Both the position numbers and the translations under genes were made by a program. Shown in pieces: positions 17,491-25,992 of a DNA stretch of 64,000 bases (its first letter is position 1; every line of letters begins with the position of its first letter). The notes beneath the pieces were generated by a model. It was not told where the DNA came from. It ran no database searches and saw only the letters and a program-made list of their open reading frames with translations. The stretch covers positions 124,001 through 188,000 of the forward strand of contig NZ_JACIFO010000001.1 in assembly GCF_014197445.1 (NCBI RefSeq). Reading direction: 5' to 3'. Source of the DNA: Mesonia hippocampi (GTDB lineage: Bacteria > Bacteroidota > Bacteroidia > Flavobacteriales > Flavobacteriaceae).

Positions 17491-18338
17491 TAGAGTTGTA
17501 CTGTTTTGGGAATAAATTCTATCTGTAAATCATTCTCGTCAATACGCATATAACCACTATTCGCCACGTAGCTACTTTCAATAGCTTGCCAGCTTGGAGG
17601 CTGTAAATAATTAGCTTCTGCGGAATCAATGTATACCTCTCTATCGGCGCAACCTTCTACGTTCTGGAGCAAATCAACAAGCACGGCCATATTAAACTCC
17701 CCGTTAAATTTCAGCTCCTTCAAATAGGCATTAATTACATTTTGTACAGGCGTGTTGTTTGTTCCGTCGATTCTTGCCCCGTTTTCGTCAAGAATTAACG
17801 GATTGTAATAAAACCTAAGCTGCATCCGCAAATCATCAGGTTGAGCGGTGAAAATGATAATTTTCGTACCTGCTGGTTTAATCTCGGCAAAATATTGCTC
17901 GAGGGCTTCGAGCTCATCGCTTTCCAATGGTGCCAAGTCTCCGTTATTTTCTTTGGCCACCTTAATAAATAGGTGTTTGCGGTTGTTTAACTCCAATTCG
18001 ATAACCGCAGCTCGAGCAACTATTTGCATCTCTGCAATTTGTTCATCGGTATATACGTCTGCTTCGTATTCGCCATTTTCGTTAAGTCCTTGACCGTATC
18101 GAAAAAGTAACGCCTGATTACGGAACCAAAGCAATGTATAGCGTTTTTGCTCGCGTATCTTTTGGTCAGTTTCCTGCGTATAGGTTTCGAAGTATTGATA
18201 TTGAAGCCATACCACGAAAGCAATTACATACGCCCAAAGGTTATAGATAGCTACATTACTCGTGCTATCTATACCTTGCAAGGCTTCTTGGTTTGCTTTT
18301 TCGGCGAGTATTTGTTGTTTTATATCTTGCACTGTCAT
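17490..18338 (-). CDS. Probable baseplate or tail-tip protein, unknown family
   Basis: 282 residues. It starts MTVQDIKQQILAEKANQEAL, followed by an amphipathic helix-rich part (AIYNLWAYVIAFVVWLQYQYFETY) and a beta-rich C-terminal half (QLRFYYNPLILDENGARIDG...VQNVINAYLKELKFNGEFNMAVLVDLLQNVEG). The latter vaguely resembles a baseplate-J-like pattern. The position between tail fibres and the membrane protein gene fits a baseplate-J or tail protein I role, but this is weakly supported. Confidence 0.45.
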   Translation of the reverse strand: MTVQDIKQQILAEKANQEALQGIDSTSNVAIYNLWAYVIAFVVWLQYQYFETYTQETDQKIREQKRYTLLWFRNQALLFRYGQGLNENGEYEADVYTDEQIAEMQIVARAAVIELELNNRKHLFIKVAKENNGDLAPLESDELEALEQYFAEIKPAGTKIIIFTAQPDDLRMQLRFYYNPLILDENGARIDGTNNTPVQNVINAYLKELKFNGEFNMAVLVDLLQNVEGCADREVYIDSAEANYLQPPSWQAIESSYVANSGYMRIDENDLQIEFIPKTVQL

Positions 18339-18784
18339 AGACTTATTTTTTCAAGAAATTGTATTTTACGCTGTGCCTTTTCAATGCCAGAATACATGGC
18401 TTTTCGGCAATGTTGCCTGTCTAAAAAATCAAGGAATTTAACAAGTGTTTTTCCGAATTTTGACAAGCTATTAAGCCTGTAATTCCAACCTAGAACTTCG
18501 CTTATGGTTTCGTCTTTGTCTCCAAATTTGTAGCTCTCTTTTTCTTGTGCTATACAAAGCCAATTGAGAAATCCGCTAAAGGCGGCGTTACCTAACTGAT
18601 CAAAGCTTGCGGCGATTTCAACAAAGTAAGTAGCCATACCAGCAAACACATCAACGGCTTTTCGGTTTGGATTGGTGATGCTAACACCAATCTTCCAAAG
18701 CAAAGCCAAAGGCGTTATCACTACAAAAAGAAAAAGCGCCAAGACAATTAATAATATGCCTCCTATGGTCTTAAAAATCATCAT
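18335..18784 (-). CDS. Small phage membrane protein (possible lysis or tail-region accessory)
   Basis: 149 residues. An N-terminal stretch IGGILLIVLALFLFVVITPLALLWKIG (about 7-33) forms one or two membrane helices; the rest is soluble and helical. The family is not recognised. It overlaps both neighbours by 4 bp, so it belongs to the late leftward operon. It could be a holin candidate because no other obvious holin is present, but holins usually lack such a long soluble tail. Confidence 0.4.
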   Translation of the reverse strand: MMIFKTIGGILLIVLALFLFVVITPLALLWKIGVSITNPNRKAVDVFAGMATYFVEIAASFDQLGNAAFSGFLNWLCIAQEKESYKFGDKDETISEVLGWNYRLNSLSKFGKTLVKFLDFLDRQHCRKAMYSGIEKAQRKIQFLEKISL

Positions 18785-19206
18785 AAGTCGAACCTTCCAT
18801 TAGCATCATCAAGAGCGATATAATTCTCGAAAGCCGCTGTTAAACTTAAATTTTGCTCCAACACTAAACTGTAGAAATATTCGTAAGCAGGCATTGTTAA
18901 GTAACGCTCATACTCATTGATAACATTACCTTCTGAGTCTGTTTCTTCTACAAAATCAGGGTTTAATACTGGCTGCAAGTTTTCATCACGCACAGCAACA
19001 TGATAGCTGTTATCTATGCGCCAATCGGGTACTTTTTTTGAAAAATTACCAGATACATCTACTCCGTTTTTCAGATATTGAAGCCTATAAAAGAAGTCGA
19101 TATACGAAGCATCTGAATTTACATTAAGTCCCGCCAAATGCAGCGTTCGTTCTACATCGGTAAAAACCTTATGGTTGCTTATTTTTTTTGAAATAATTGT
19201 TTTCAT
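18781..19206 (-). CDS. Phage late-operon protein, unknown
   Basis: 141 residues, soluble, acidic, rich in aromatic residues (YIDFFYRLQYLKNGVDVSG). No motif is recognised. Tight packing (4-bp overlap downstream, 10 bp gap upstream) shows it belongs to the tail-fibre part of the late operon. Confidence 0.42.
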   Translation of the reverse strand: MKTIISKKISNHKVFTDVERTLHLAGLNVNSDASYIDFFYRLQYLKNGVDVSGNFSKKVPDWRIDNSYHVAVRDENLQPVLNPDFVEETDSEGNVINEYERYLTMPAYEYFYSLVLEQNLSLTAAFENYIALDDANGRFDL

Positions 19207-19216
19207 GTTATTTCTT

Positions 19217-20446
19217 TTATAATTCTTTAATATTTATGGTTCGCTTATCTATTAATGCTATCTGTCGCGTGCCTGGAGGTTTTTCAGTAACAACACATGT
19301 ATATACTAATCGAAATTCTAACTCTAAATCGTTTCTTGATGTCGCAAAACCAGGAGAGGTAATATATTTTGTTGCTACTGTAATGTCAGATAGAGTATTA
19401 TAACTTTGCGGAAAAGCTTTAAACCTTATATGCCTACTATTACCTACTGGAATATAAAGCATCTCTATATCAAAACTTAAAATTTCTAGCTTAGGTACTC
19501 TGATTTCCAAATCATCATTAAATCCAATTGTACTTAATGTCTTCCAACCAAAAGCTGCTACATCAGATTTTACTTGTAAACTTATTTCTCTCGAATTAAC
19601 ATAATCATTATATATTTTATCTGTACTAAATGTAAATTTAGCCGAGACAGAGGAAGTTGTCTTAAATGGCATCCCCTTATAAAAAGAATATGACATTGGA
19701 CTTGTAATAATATCCCCTGCTTCATTAGTAGTCCTTACATAAACATTTAAAGCACCATTATAATTAGTTTCTTTATGTATATATCTTTTTAGTATTGGAT
19801 ATCTAACTCCGTTATGAACTATGTATATATTATCTTCATCATGTTCTATAGCTCCGTTAACAGGCGTGGTCGTCAATTCTCCTTCTGGTATTAATAATGG
19901 TGGAGCTTCTGGTGTACCGAGCTTTGTGGCGTTACCAGAAGTTGTAACTTTTTCTAAATTAGGAATATTAGGGTTGTCCAGTTTCTGCTTATATTCATCC
20001 GTGAAATCGTTACTACTAAGGTCGCGGCCTTCTTCTTTTAGTACACGGTCGTTAAGTGCCTCTTGCAAGCCATTTACCTCGTTTATTTGGTGTTGCTCCG
20101 GGTGTACATAGTTTTGTAAACCTTCGAGTTTTTGTAGCAGCTCATCCGTGAAATCGTTCGCACTTAAATCCTTTCCTGGTGTTTTTGCAACCTTACTGTT
20201 AAGAGCCTCTTGCAAGCCGTTAACAAAGCTTATTTCTACGCTTTGTAATTCTTGCGGTTTGGGTATCGATACATTTTTTCCGCTTGTAAAATCTAAACGA
20301 ATAGCCTCATCGGTTTCGGTTATTTTTTTGAGTACATCACCTTGCGAGTAATGCCAAAAGCTATCCAGTAAGTTGTAATACTTATTTCGGATTGCTTCAT
20401 CATCGCAAGTAAAATAGCCTTGTAATATGTCTATGCTTTGTTTCAT
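19217..20446 (-). CDS. Tail fibre-like protein
   Basis: About 409 residues from the ATG at 20446, which lies 1 nt after the upstream stop; a more distal in-frame ATG would overlap that gene by 32 bp. It contains two copies of a fibre-type unit, NGLQEALN followed 11-12 residues later by DLSxNDFTDE and a KL motif (about residues 70-150). This is common in phage fibre shafts near the baseplate. The C-terminal 200 residues look beta-rich and could be the receptor-binding part. No gin-like invertase accompanies it. Confidence 0.62.
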   Translation of the reverse strand: MKQSIDILQGYFTCDDEAIRNKYYNLLDSFWHYSQGDVLKKITETDEAIRLDFTSGKNVSIPKPQELQSVEISFVNGLQEALNSKVAKTPGKDLSANDFTDELLQKLEGLQNYVHPEQHQINEVNGLQEALNDRVLKEEGRDLSSNDFTDEYKQKLDNPNIPNLEKVTTSGNATKLGTPEAPPLLIPEGELTTTPVNGAIEHDEDNIYIVHNGVRYPILKRYIHKETNYNGALNVYVRTTNEAGDIITSPMSYSFYKGMPFKTTSSVSAKFTFSTDKIYNDYVNSREISLQVKSDVAAFGWKTLSTIGFNDDLEIRVPKLEILSFDIEMLYIPVGNSRHIRFKAFPQSYNTLSDITVATKYITSPGFATSRNDLELEFRLVYTCVVTEKPPGTRQIALIDKRTINIKEL

Positions 20447-20447
20447 A

Positions 20448-20747
20448 TTATGCAAAATATTGGCAGAGATTGCAGGCATTATTATTGCCGTTGTTATTCT
20501 CTATTATTTTTTTGTCCGCATCGCTTAATGCGGTTGCTGGTTTTATATTATTTGCTCTATAATAGCTTACTATTTCTGTATTTGCTTCTGCAAATTCTGG
20601 TACTTTCAATACGCTTCCCGGTTCAAGTTCATCGGTAACCGATAAGCCGTTGGCCAGTGCCAGAACCAAAACACCTTCTTGCGTTCCATACACTTGTATG
20701 GAAAGGTCGAAAAGCGACTGGTGTTTTATGACGGTTACGGTGCTCAT
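20448..20747 (-). CDS. LysM-like tail protein (gpX type)
   Basis: 99 residues. It starts VTVIKHQSLFDLSIQVYGT and continues ALANGLSVTDELEPGSVLKVPEF, which matches the LysM pattern of tail protein X in P2/Mu-like phages (peptidoglycan-binding or hub-associated). The C-terminus is polar and Asn-rich (ENNNGNNNACNLC). It overlaps the upstream gene by 4 bp. Confidence 0.65.
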   Translation of the reverse strand: MSTVTVIKHQSLFDLSIQVYGTQEGVLVLALANGLSVTDELEPGSVLKVPEFAEANTEIVSYYRANNIKPATALSDADKKIIENNNGNNNACNLCQYFA

Positions 20748-21070
20748 GGGTGTTTTTGCTTGTAATTATCAAATGCTTTTTTCAAGTCGCGATACTTATT
20801 TTTCCACAACTCTACATTTCGCCGTAATAAGTCTATTTCACGGTGCAACTCCTCAAATTTTTCGTCATAGCGTGTTTTCAAGTCGTTTAGGGTTTCTTGA
20901 TACAAGTCAACAATTTTTTGGCTTCCATCAGCTTTTACGCTTTGAAGCTCGGCTTTCATACGCTCAAGTTCAGCGTGTTTTTGTTTGCGCTGAAAAAACC
21001 ATGTACAAACACCAGCTATTACTGCTGTGGCTAATTCGCCAAGGTATTTTGTTAAGAATTCTTGTACCAT
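20744..21070 (-). CDS. Membrane-anchored coiled-coil phage protein
   Basis: 108 residues: an N-terminal membrane helix (about 10-26, GELATAVIAGVCTWFFQ) followed by a continuous Lys/Glu-rich coiled coil (about 30-105). The same topology is seen in i-spanins and some holin-associated proteins. It is packed between the LysM-like gene and a 66-residue gene. Family not recognised; the role is uncertain. Confidence 0.45.
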   Translation of the reverse strand: MVQEFLTKYLGELATAVIAGVCTWFFQRKQKHAELERMKAELQSVKADGSQKIVDLYQETLNDLKTRYDEKFEELHREIDLLRRNVELWKNKYRDLKKAFDNYKQKHP

Positions 21071-21071
21071 A

Positions 21072-21272
21072 TTATTGTATTGTTGTGGTTACACTTGCCC
21101 CGTCTGAACTTACACCAGTAGTCTGACGGCCGATTACAAAACTTGATATTGCGGAGGCTAACTTTTGAGCTATTCGCTTACGAGCTTGTTCCGGATTAAT
21201 GTTTGGGTTATTTGATTCGGCATCATAAGCCTCTTCGATTGCATCTTGTAATTGTTGTTGTGTAAATGGCAT
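21072..21272 (-). CDS. Small phage baseplate-region protein
   Basis: 66 residues, soluble: MPFTQQQLQDAIEEAYDAES, then PEQARKRIAQKLASAISSFVIGRQTTG and a Ser/Thr-rich tail ending VTTTIQ. No family is recognised, but the fit between flanking late genes (1 and 5 bp gaps) supports translation. It may cap or accompany the spike protein. Confidence 0.4.
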   Translation of the reverse strand: MPFTQQQLQDAIEEAYDAESNNPNINPEQARKRIAQKLASAISSFVIGRQTTGVSSDGASVTTTIQ

Positions 21273-21277
21273 TTCAG

Positions 21278-21754
21278 TTATTTTAAAATCTTATTTAAAC
21301 GAAGTTTAATTTCTTCTACAGCAGCAACGTTGATAGTTGTGCCGTTTACTACTAAAATTTTGTTTACTTCATCAATAAAATCATTTAACACTTTTTTTAA
21401 ATTTTCACCTTTCCGGTTAATTTTATACCCCTCATTATCTACTTCAAATTCTGTTTGATTAATAATGCCTTTTATTTTTTCAGCTTCATCTATATTGCTA
21501 ATAACTAAGGTGTTTTCATCATTACCTATCATACTTACAAGCACGTTAGAACCAACTTTTGGGTAAATAACCAATTTGTTAGCTAATTCTTTTACCGAAG
21601 CTTTTAGCCTTACTTTTGTGTAAGGGAAGTCGGTAATATCTTTCACATCTACTGTATCATCATCATTTACTTTTGTTATAATAGCGGCAAATGTTTGCTT
21701 CGGTTTTTTTCTTTGTGCTTGTAGGGCTACTTTTAATTCGCTATCTAAACTCAT
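21278..21754 (-). CDS. Baseplate spike-like protein (gpV/Gp5 OB-fold type)
   Basis: 158 residues. The N-terminal part (QTFAAIITKVNDDDTVDVKD...YPKVGSNVLVSMIGNDENTLVISNIDEAE) has the short beta-barrel rhythm of gpV/Gp5 OB domains that join the hub to the spike. The C-terminal part is helical (LKKVLNDFIDEVNKILV). It overlaps the hub gene by 4 bp, the usual hub-spike order. Confidence 0.6.
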   Translation of the reverse strand: MSLDSELKVALQAQRKKPKQTFAAIITKVNDDDTVDVKDITDFPYTKVRLKASVKELANKLVIYPKVGSNVLVSMIGNDENTLVISNIDEAEKIKGIINQTEFEVDNEGYKINRKGENLKKVLNDFIDEVNKILVVNGTTINVAAVEEIKLRLNKILK

Positions 21755-22728
21755 AGTTTGTTACCTAATTCCACTTTACGTCTACCACCGTTTACACTCA
21801 TTGTTATTACTACTTTTGGCACAAAATAATTACCCGTTCGGTTGGTGTAATTTTTGTCGCGTATTTCTACATTCATACCTCGAGTTACAAAAGGGGCATA
21901 AAACCCGGTAATCGTTCCTTCATAACCAGTATATTTAATGTTGCTTAGTTCGGCTTCGCCAATTTTTTTGAGTACGGAAGGGTCTGAAATATTATACCGA
22001 TAGATGGTTCTTTGTTCTCCATCTGAATCGCCTACTAGAACTTCTATTTTAGAATTATCCTTTTGGACTCCTACGACCTTAAGATTTATTCTTACATCTT
22101 CGGCACGTCTAAATTTTAGATCGTGAGAAACTACATTTTGATATAAATCATAAACCACCGTTTCTCCTATATTTTTTACTTGGCGTAAACCCGCATAAAG
22201 TTTTCCAGCATCGTCAATAAAAGTGTAAAGCCCGTATTCGTCTTTAATTTTCTCTAAAGCTTTTGCACCGTTAACATCTTTGAGAATGAATTTGTCAAAC
22301 CCAACTTCAGGAATATTACTAGCAAGCTGAACACCTGTTCCGGCAACTACATACTCGAGAACTTGCTTTAAGGTGGTTTTTCCGAAATTTCTAGTGATGC
22401 TTTTTTGCCTAATCTTATAAATGGCATCTTCACAAACTATAGTGATGGTTGGCATATTAGGCTTAATCCAACGCACAAAACCTTCAAACTCTACCTTTTC
22501 TAAAACACCTTTATAAGCTAATGTGATTATAACTGGATCACCAGCTTTTATTTCTTCTTCTAATTGTCTTTTCTGGTAACCACTTTCGGTATTACCAAAT
22601 AAAGCACTCATCGGCAATTGTATTTCTGCCGTGTCGCTTAACAAGTCTACAGATTTTGTTATTTCAACCTTATGAACTCGGTCAAAAACGATATTTTTAA
22701 TTTTTATTTTAGCTGCCAGAATAAACAT
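21751..22728 (-). CDS. Baseplate hub protein (gpD/gp27-like)
   Basis: 325 residues. The early segment VHKVEITKSVDLLSDTAEIQLP, then KVEFEGFVRWIKPNMPTITIVCEDAIYKIR and ALEKIKDEYGLYTFIDDAGKLYAGLR follow the pattern of late-control D/Mu P-type hubs. The C-terminus (YTNRTGNYFVPKVVITMSVNGGRRKVELGNKL) is typical too. It sits between the DUF6046-like gene and the spike, as in other myoviruses. Confidence 0.7.
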   Translation of the reverse strand: MFILAAKIKIKNIVFDRVHKVEITKSVDLLSDTAEIQLPMSALFGNTESGYQKRQLEEEIKAGDPVIITLAYKGVLEKVEFEGFVRWIKPNMPTITIVCEDAIYKIRQKSITRNFGKTTLKQVLEYVVAGTGVQLASNIPEVGFDKFILKDVNGAKALEKIKDEYGLYTFIDDAGKLYAGLRQVKNIGETVVYDLYQNVVSHDLKFRRAEDVRINLKVVGVQKDNSKIEVLVGDSDGEQRTIYRYNISDPSVLKKIGEAELSNIKYTGYEGTITGFYAPFVTRGMNVEIRDKNYTNRTGNYFVPKVVITMSVNGGRRKVELGNKL

Positions 22729-23294
22729 TATAAACGTGTTATTTTGTTACTACTTACTGTTGCATAAAAATCATCGTCAGACACTGCGTTGATGTAAAAA
22801 CTTTGCGAGTATGGTTTTCCTTGCATATTCCCAAAACCATAATCTTTAATTACTAATTTGTATATCCCAAATAAATCGGTAATATCATTATCAACCTCGA
22901 GAGCCTCATTTCTTTCACATAAGTCGATAACCGCCTTTACTTGTTCTTCTGGGTAATTCTTTTGCCCAGGAATAATACAAACACCTTCAATCTTTATTTG
23001 GTAGTCACCCGAAGAAATAAATTCTTTTACCGTGCCGCGCTTCTCGCTAGAAACTAAAACCGTTTCTTGAATTATTTTTCTTGTATTTATAGTTACCAAA
23101 GGCTCATTAGGTAATTTCTTACCAGCAATAGAGAAATCCATAAACATAGGCCTGCCCAAAGAATCTTTAGCAAAAACAGCTTTACCTATATTAGATTCAG
23201 GTATAGGTGTTCTATTTCGTAAGTCTGGATAAGCTTCACTTACATAACCATGACTTTGTAAAATGAGATTCTTTATATTAAATTCATTAGCCAT
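22728..23294 (-). CDS. DUF6046-like tail protein
   Basis: 188 residues. It resembles what I know as DUF6046 in Bacteroidota phages: GKPYSQSFYINAVSDDDFY near the C-terminus and a central VKEFISSGDYQIKIEGVCIIPG. It lies directly between tape measure and hub (1-bp overlaps at both ends), the slot of the DNA-circularisation/gpN protein in Mu. The role is inferred from position. Confidence 0.5.
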   Translation of the reverse strand: MANEFNIKNLILQSHGYVSEAYPDLRNRTPIPESNIGKAVFAKDSLGRPMFMDFSIAGKKLPNEPLVTINTRKIIQETVLVSSEKRGTVKEFISSGDYQIKIEGVCIIPGQKNYPEEQVKAVIDLCERNEALEVDNDITDLFGIYKLVIKDYGFGNMQGKPYSQSFYINAVSDDDFYATVSSNKITRL

Positions 23295-25054
23295 TATACA
23301 GGTGTTGTTTGTAATTGATTAATACTATTAAGTACTCTTAGAAGCATTCGTTTTAACTCATCTTCTGATAAGCTCATCCCTTGACTTACATTTTGGGATT
23401 GTATTGTGAAAGTTTCTACAAGTTTTCCAAAGGTTACATTAATGTTGGTTTGCTTGGAACCACCCCCCGTGATCGTATCAATACCTTTACTTAAACCTTT
23501 CGGCATATCTGTAGAAGCTCCCTTAATAGATTGTTCGGTAGAAGCATTTACGGTTTTACCTTTACCAGTTAGCATATCTAAAATGCCACCAGACTTTTTT
23601 TCTTTATTAGCTTCAACTTCTGCTACGCCTTGGCTATAAGCTTGCCCTGCTTTTTTACCAACACCTTTCATTTTATTAAAAAACTTTGCTCCAGAATTTG
23701 CACCCATTAAATTTGCTGTAGCACTTTTTCCTGTTTCCCAAGCTGCCTTCCAATCACCTTTAAAAAACTGCATTAAAGCTTTACCTAAACCTGTTATGCC
23801 TTTTAAAATATCTTTTATACGATCAACCACTAGCTCTTTTATGGCCACACCAAAACCTTTCATATACTCCCATGCAGCTAAAATTGCACCTCTAAACCAT
23901 CCTATTTTTTGATAAGCATAAACAACACCAGCAACTAATGCCGCTAAAGCCGCAATTACGAGACCTATTGGATTAGCCGTTAAAGCTGCATTCCATAACC
24001 ATTGCGAAGTGGTGGCAACTTTTGTCCAAAGTACATAAGCACGGAATTGAATATTAAATGCTAAAAAGCTAATTTTACTTATAATGAAGTTGGCATTTAA
24101 GGCCAATAACGCCACGCCTAGTAAACCAAAAACCAAAGCATTATCTGAAACTATAGAATAGAGACTATTAAACCATTGCCCTACTTGTGGTAGCACTTCA
24201 ATTAAAGCAATACCCCAATCGACCAAAGGCATTAAGTTTGGCAATATCTTCTCGCCTAGCTTTGTTGCTCCAAGTTGAAGTTTGCCCATAAAAGTAGACC
24301 ACTTACCGCCAAAGCTTTTCGATTGCTTTTCCATTAAGTTAAAAAACTGCCCGCCTTTACCAGTCATATTAGTAAAAGCTCGTTCTATAAACGGAAAGGT
24401 AATTTTACCTTCACTAGCTAACTTTTTAATTTGATCTGGAGCAACACCCATTACTTTTGCGAGTTCGGTAAAAATTGGAATACCACGCCCAGCTAATTGG
24501 TTTAGGTCTTCGCTGTAAACCGTGTTTTGAACTTTAATTTTACCATAGATCTCTGAAAGCTCGTTAAAAGGAATTTTAAGACCTGCCGAAATATCACCTA
24601 CTTTTCTTAGTGTTGGTATTAACTTTTCATTGCTTACACCAAATGCCAGTAAGTTTCTACCGGCTTGAATAACTTCTTTATTATTAAATGGGGTGGCGTT
24701 AGAAAACTTATTAAGGCCTTGTATTGTTTTGGTCGCTTTTTCGGCACTCCCTAGCATAGTTTCAAAAGAAATACGGGTTTGCTCCATATCTGAGCCAAGC
24801 TTGATAATAGAACCTACACCTCGTACTGCTTCAAAAATCCCGAAACCTATACCTAACTTAGTCAAGACACCGTTAAGCCCAGAAAAAGTACTTTTCATAG
24901 CACTTGCTTGAGCATCGGTTCTTCTCATTCCACGTCTAAACTTATCTTGCTTTTCTTCAATCTGCGTAAAGGTAGATTTACCCCGACCAGCTATTTTATT
25001 TAGCTTGGAGCTCATCATATCTTTAGCTAGAAATGTATAAGTATAAGTAGACAC
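23294..25054 (-). CDS. Tail tape-measure protein
   Basis: 586 residues. The region at about 90-260 (MEQTRISFETMLGSAEKATK...FSNATPFNNKEVIQAGRNLLAFGV...YSEDLNQLAGRGIPIFTELAKVMG) is the classical tape-measure N-terminal domain. It is followed by hydrophobic stretches at about 305-335 and 360-385, expected to insert in the host membrane on DNA entry. It starts 12 bp after the end of the frameshifted chaperone, the standard order. Confidence 0.88.
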   Translation of the reverse strand: MSTYTYTFLAKDMMSSKLNKIAGRGKSTFTQIEEKQDKFRRGMRRTDAQASAMKSTFSGLNGVLTKLGIGFGIFEAVRGVGSIIKLGSDMEQTRISFETMLGSAEKATKTIQGLNKFSNATPFNNKEVIQAGRNLLAFGVSNEKLIPTLRKVGDISAGLKIPFNELSEIYGKIKVQNTVYSEDLNQLAGRGIPIFTELAKVMGVAPDQIKKLASEGKITFPFIERAFTNMTGKGGQFFNLMEKQSKSFGGKWSTFMGKLQLGATKLGEKILPNLMPLVDWGIALIEVLPQVGQWFNSLYSIVSDNALVFGLLGVALLALNANFIISKISFLAFNIQFRAYVLWTKVATTSQWLWNAALTANPIGLVIAALAALVAGVVYAYQKIGWFRGAILAAWEYMKGFGVAIKELVVDRIKDILKGITGLGKALMQFFKGDWKAAWETGKSATANLMGANSGAKFFNKMKGVGKKAGQAYSQGVAEVEANKEKKSGGILDMLTGKGKTVNASTEQSIKGASTDMPKGLSKGIDTITGGGSKQTNINVTFGKLVETFTIQSQNVSQGMSLSEDELKRMLLRVLNSINQLQTTPV

Positions 25055-25066
25055 GAGGTTTTATTT

Positions 25067-25554
25067 TTAATAATAGAAATTTACTTCTTTACCTTCTTTT
25101 TTACGTATATCTTGCAATTGGGCAAATTTCTCGCCCCATTGCTCATCATTAAGCTTTGAGGGGTCAATGTGCAAGTAGTACTCGAGCATAGTATCAACAT
25201 AACCAATAAAATTGGCTGAAGGTTCACCGCTACTATGCTCTAATACTTTTTTATGTTTACCGTAGTGGTCTCTATTAAAGCATCTATTTGCGTTGTTATG
25301 TCGAGAAAATAACGATCGTTTGTTTTAAGCTCTTCATCACCTTCAAGCCATCCGCTTTCAAGTACATTTTCAGCTAGACCTAGTGGATCGTTTTGACTTA
25401 CGCTCATCGCATATTTTAACTGGTCACGGCTTGGTTTTTTAACGAAAGCGATTTTACCTTCACTTTCTAAAACCCAAATTTCTTTTAAGTTGTGCTTTTT
25501 CTTAAGAGATAATGCTTTTTCTTTAATTTGCTCTTGTGTTAATTCTTTATTCAT
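25067..25554 (-). CDS. Tail assembly chaperone GT, produced by -1 ribosomal frameshifting
   Basis: The G frame (stop at 25240) ends with codons ATA AAA AAG TAT TAG. A -1 slip on the A_AAA_AAG heptamer (plus-strand 25246-25252) continues as VLEHSSGEPSANFIGYVDTM and on through the -1 frame for 59 codons to a stop at 25067, giving about 162 residues. The -1 frame is open from upstream of the heptamer, has no ATG at its start, and its translation looks like real protein (HIDPSKLNDEQWGEKF). The G/GT arrangement before the tape measure is conserved in tailed phages. Confidence 0.82.
25240..25554 (-). CDS. Tail assembly chaperone G (unshifted product)
   Basis: 104 residues, helical and charged (MNKELTQEQIKEKALSLKKK...WVLESEGKIAFVKKPSRDQLKYAMS). 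It lies between tail tube and tape measure. It would coat the tape measure during tail assembly together with the longer GT form. Small, acidic and helical, as is usual for this role. The slippery site lies three bases before its stop codon. Confidence 0.75.
   Translation of the reverse strand: MNKELTQEQIKEKALSLKKKHNLKEIWVLESEGKIAFVKKPSRDQLKYAMSVSQNDPLGLAENVLESGWLEGDEELKTNDRYFLDITTQIDALIETTTVNIKKY
25246..25252 (-). other. Programmed -1 frameshift heptamer A_AAA_AAG (tail chaperones)
   Basis: In the leftward transcript A AAA AAG is in register with the G frame and is followed by TAT TAG. It is the same heptamer used by E. coli dnaX. About 30 nt downstream CCAAT/ATTGG (plus-strand 25203-25215) can form a short hairpin. 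Confidence 0.82.
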
Positions 25555-25564
25555 AAATAACTTG

Positions 25565-25981
25565 TTATCTGGTTTTTCTACCTAAAAACATTATTGGTAG
25601 CGTTATTTCTTGAAACTTGTCGTTTTGGTTAATTTCTCTAGGGTCTTCGGTGAACTCTACATTTTCTAAAGTATGAGTAATAACTCCTGTACCATTTTTA
25701 GGTACGTAAGAAACACTTACAGAAAATGGCTCTAAATCTGTTAAATCTTCGTCTGGTTGTAATTGCGCCGCCATCGCTTCAACTTCAGACTGAAGCAATA
25801 CTAATTGTCCTTCATAAGCTTTATTGCCTGATTGAATGCTGTGCGGATTCTCACCTCGAGCATGTAAATATTCTTTTTCCTTGGTTACTTTATAAGATAC
25901 TCCTCGAGCTTTGGTTATAGATCGGCCTAACATTGCTATTTCAACATTAGACCATGCAAATTCTTTTGTGTTAAATGCCAT
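25565..25981 (-). CDS. Phage tail tube protein
   Basis: 138 residues: AFNTKEFAWSNVEIAMLGRSITKARGVSYKVTKEKEYLHARGENPHSIQSGN, then a beta-rich second half ending in ITLPIMFLGRKTR. The MLGRxItgxrgvxY pattern is typical of small tube proteins of Bacteroidota contractile phages. It follows the sheath gene by 11 bp, the normal sheath-tube order. Confidence 0.72.
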   Translation of the reverse strand: MAFNTKEFAWSNVEIAMLGRSITKARGVSYKVTKEKEYLHARGENPHSIQSGNKAYEGQLVLLQSEVEAMAAQLQPDEDLTDLEPFSVSVSYVPKNGTGVITHTLENVEFTEDPREINQNDKFQEITLPIMFLGRKTR

Positions 25982-25992
25982 TGTAACGCTTT

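Noticed and set aside
16119-20446. Mu-style invertible tail-fibre segment
   Set aside because: No gin-like recombinase and no inverted crossover sites were seen around the fibre genes.
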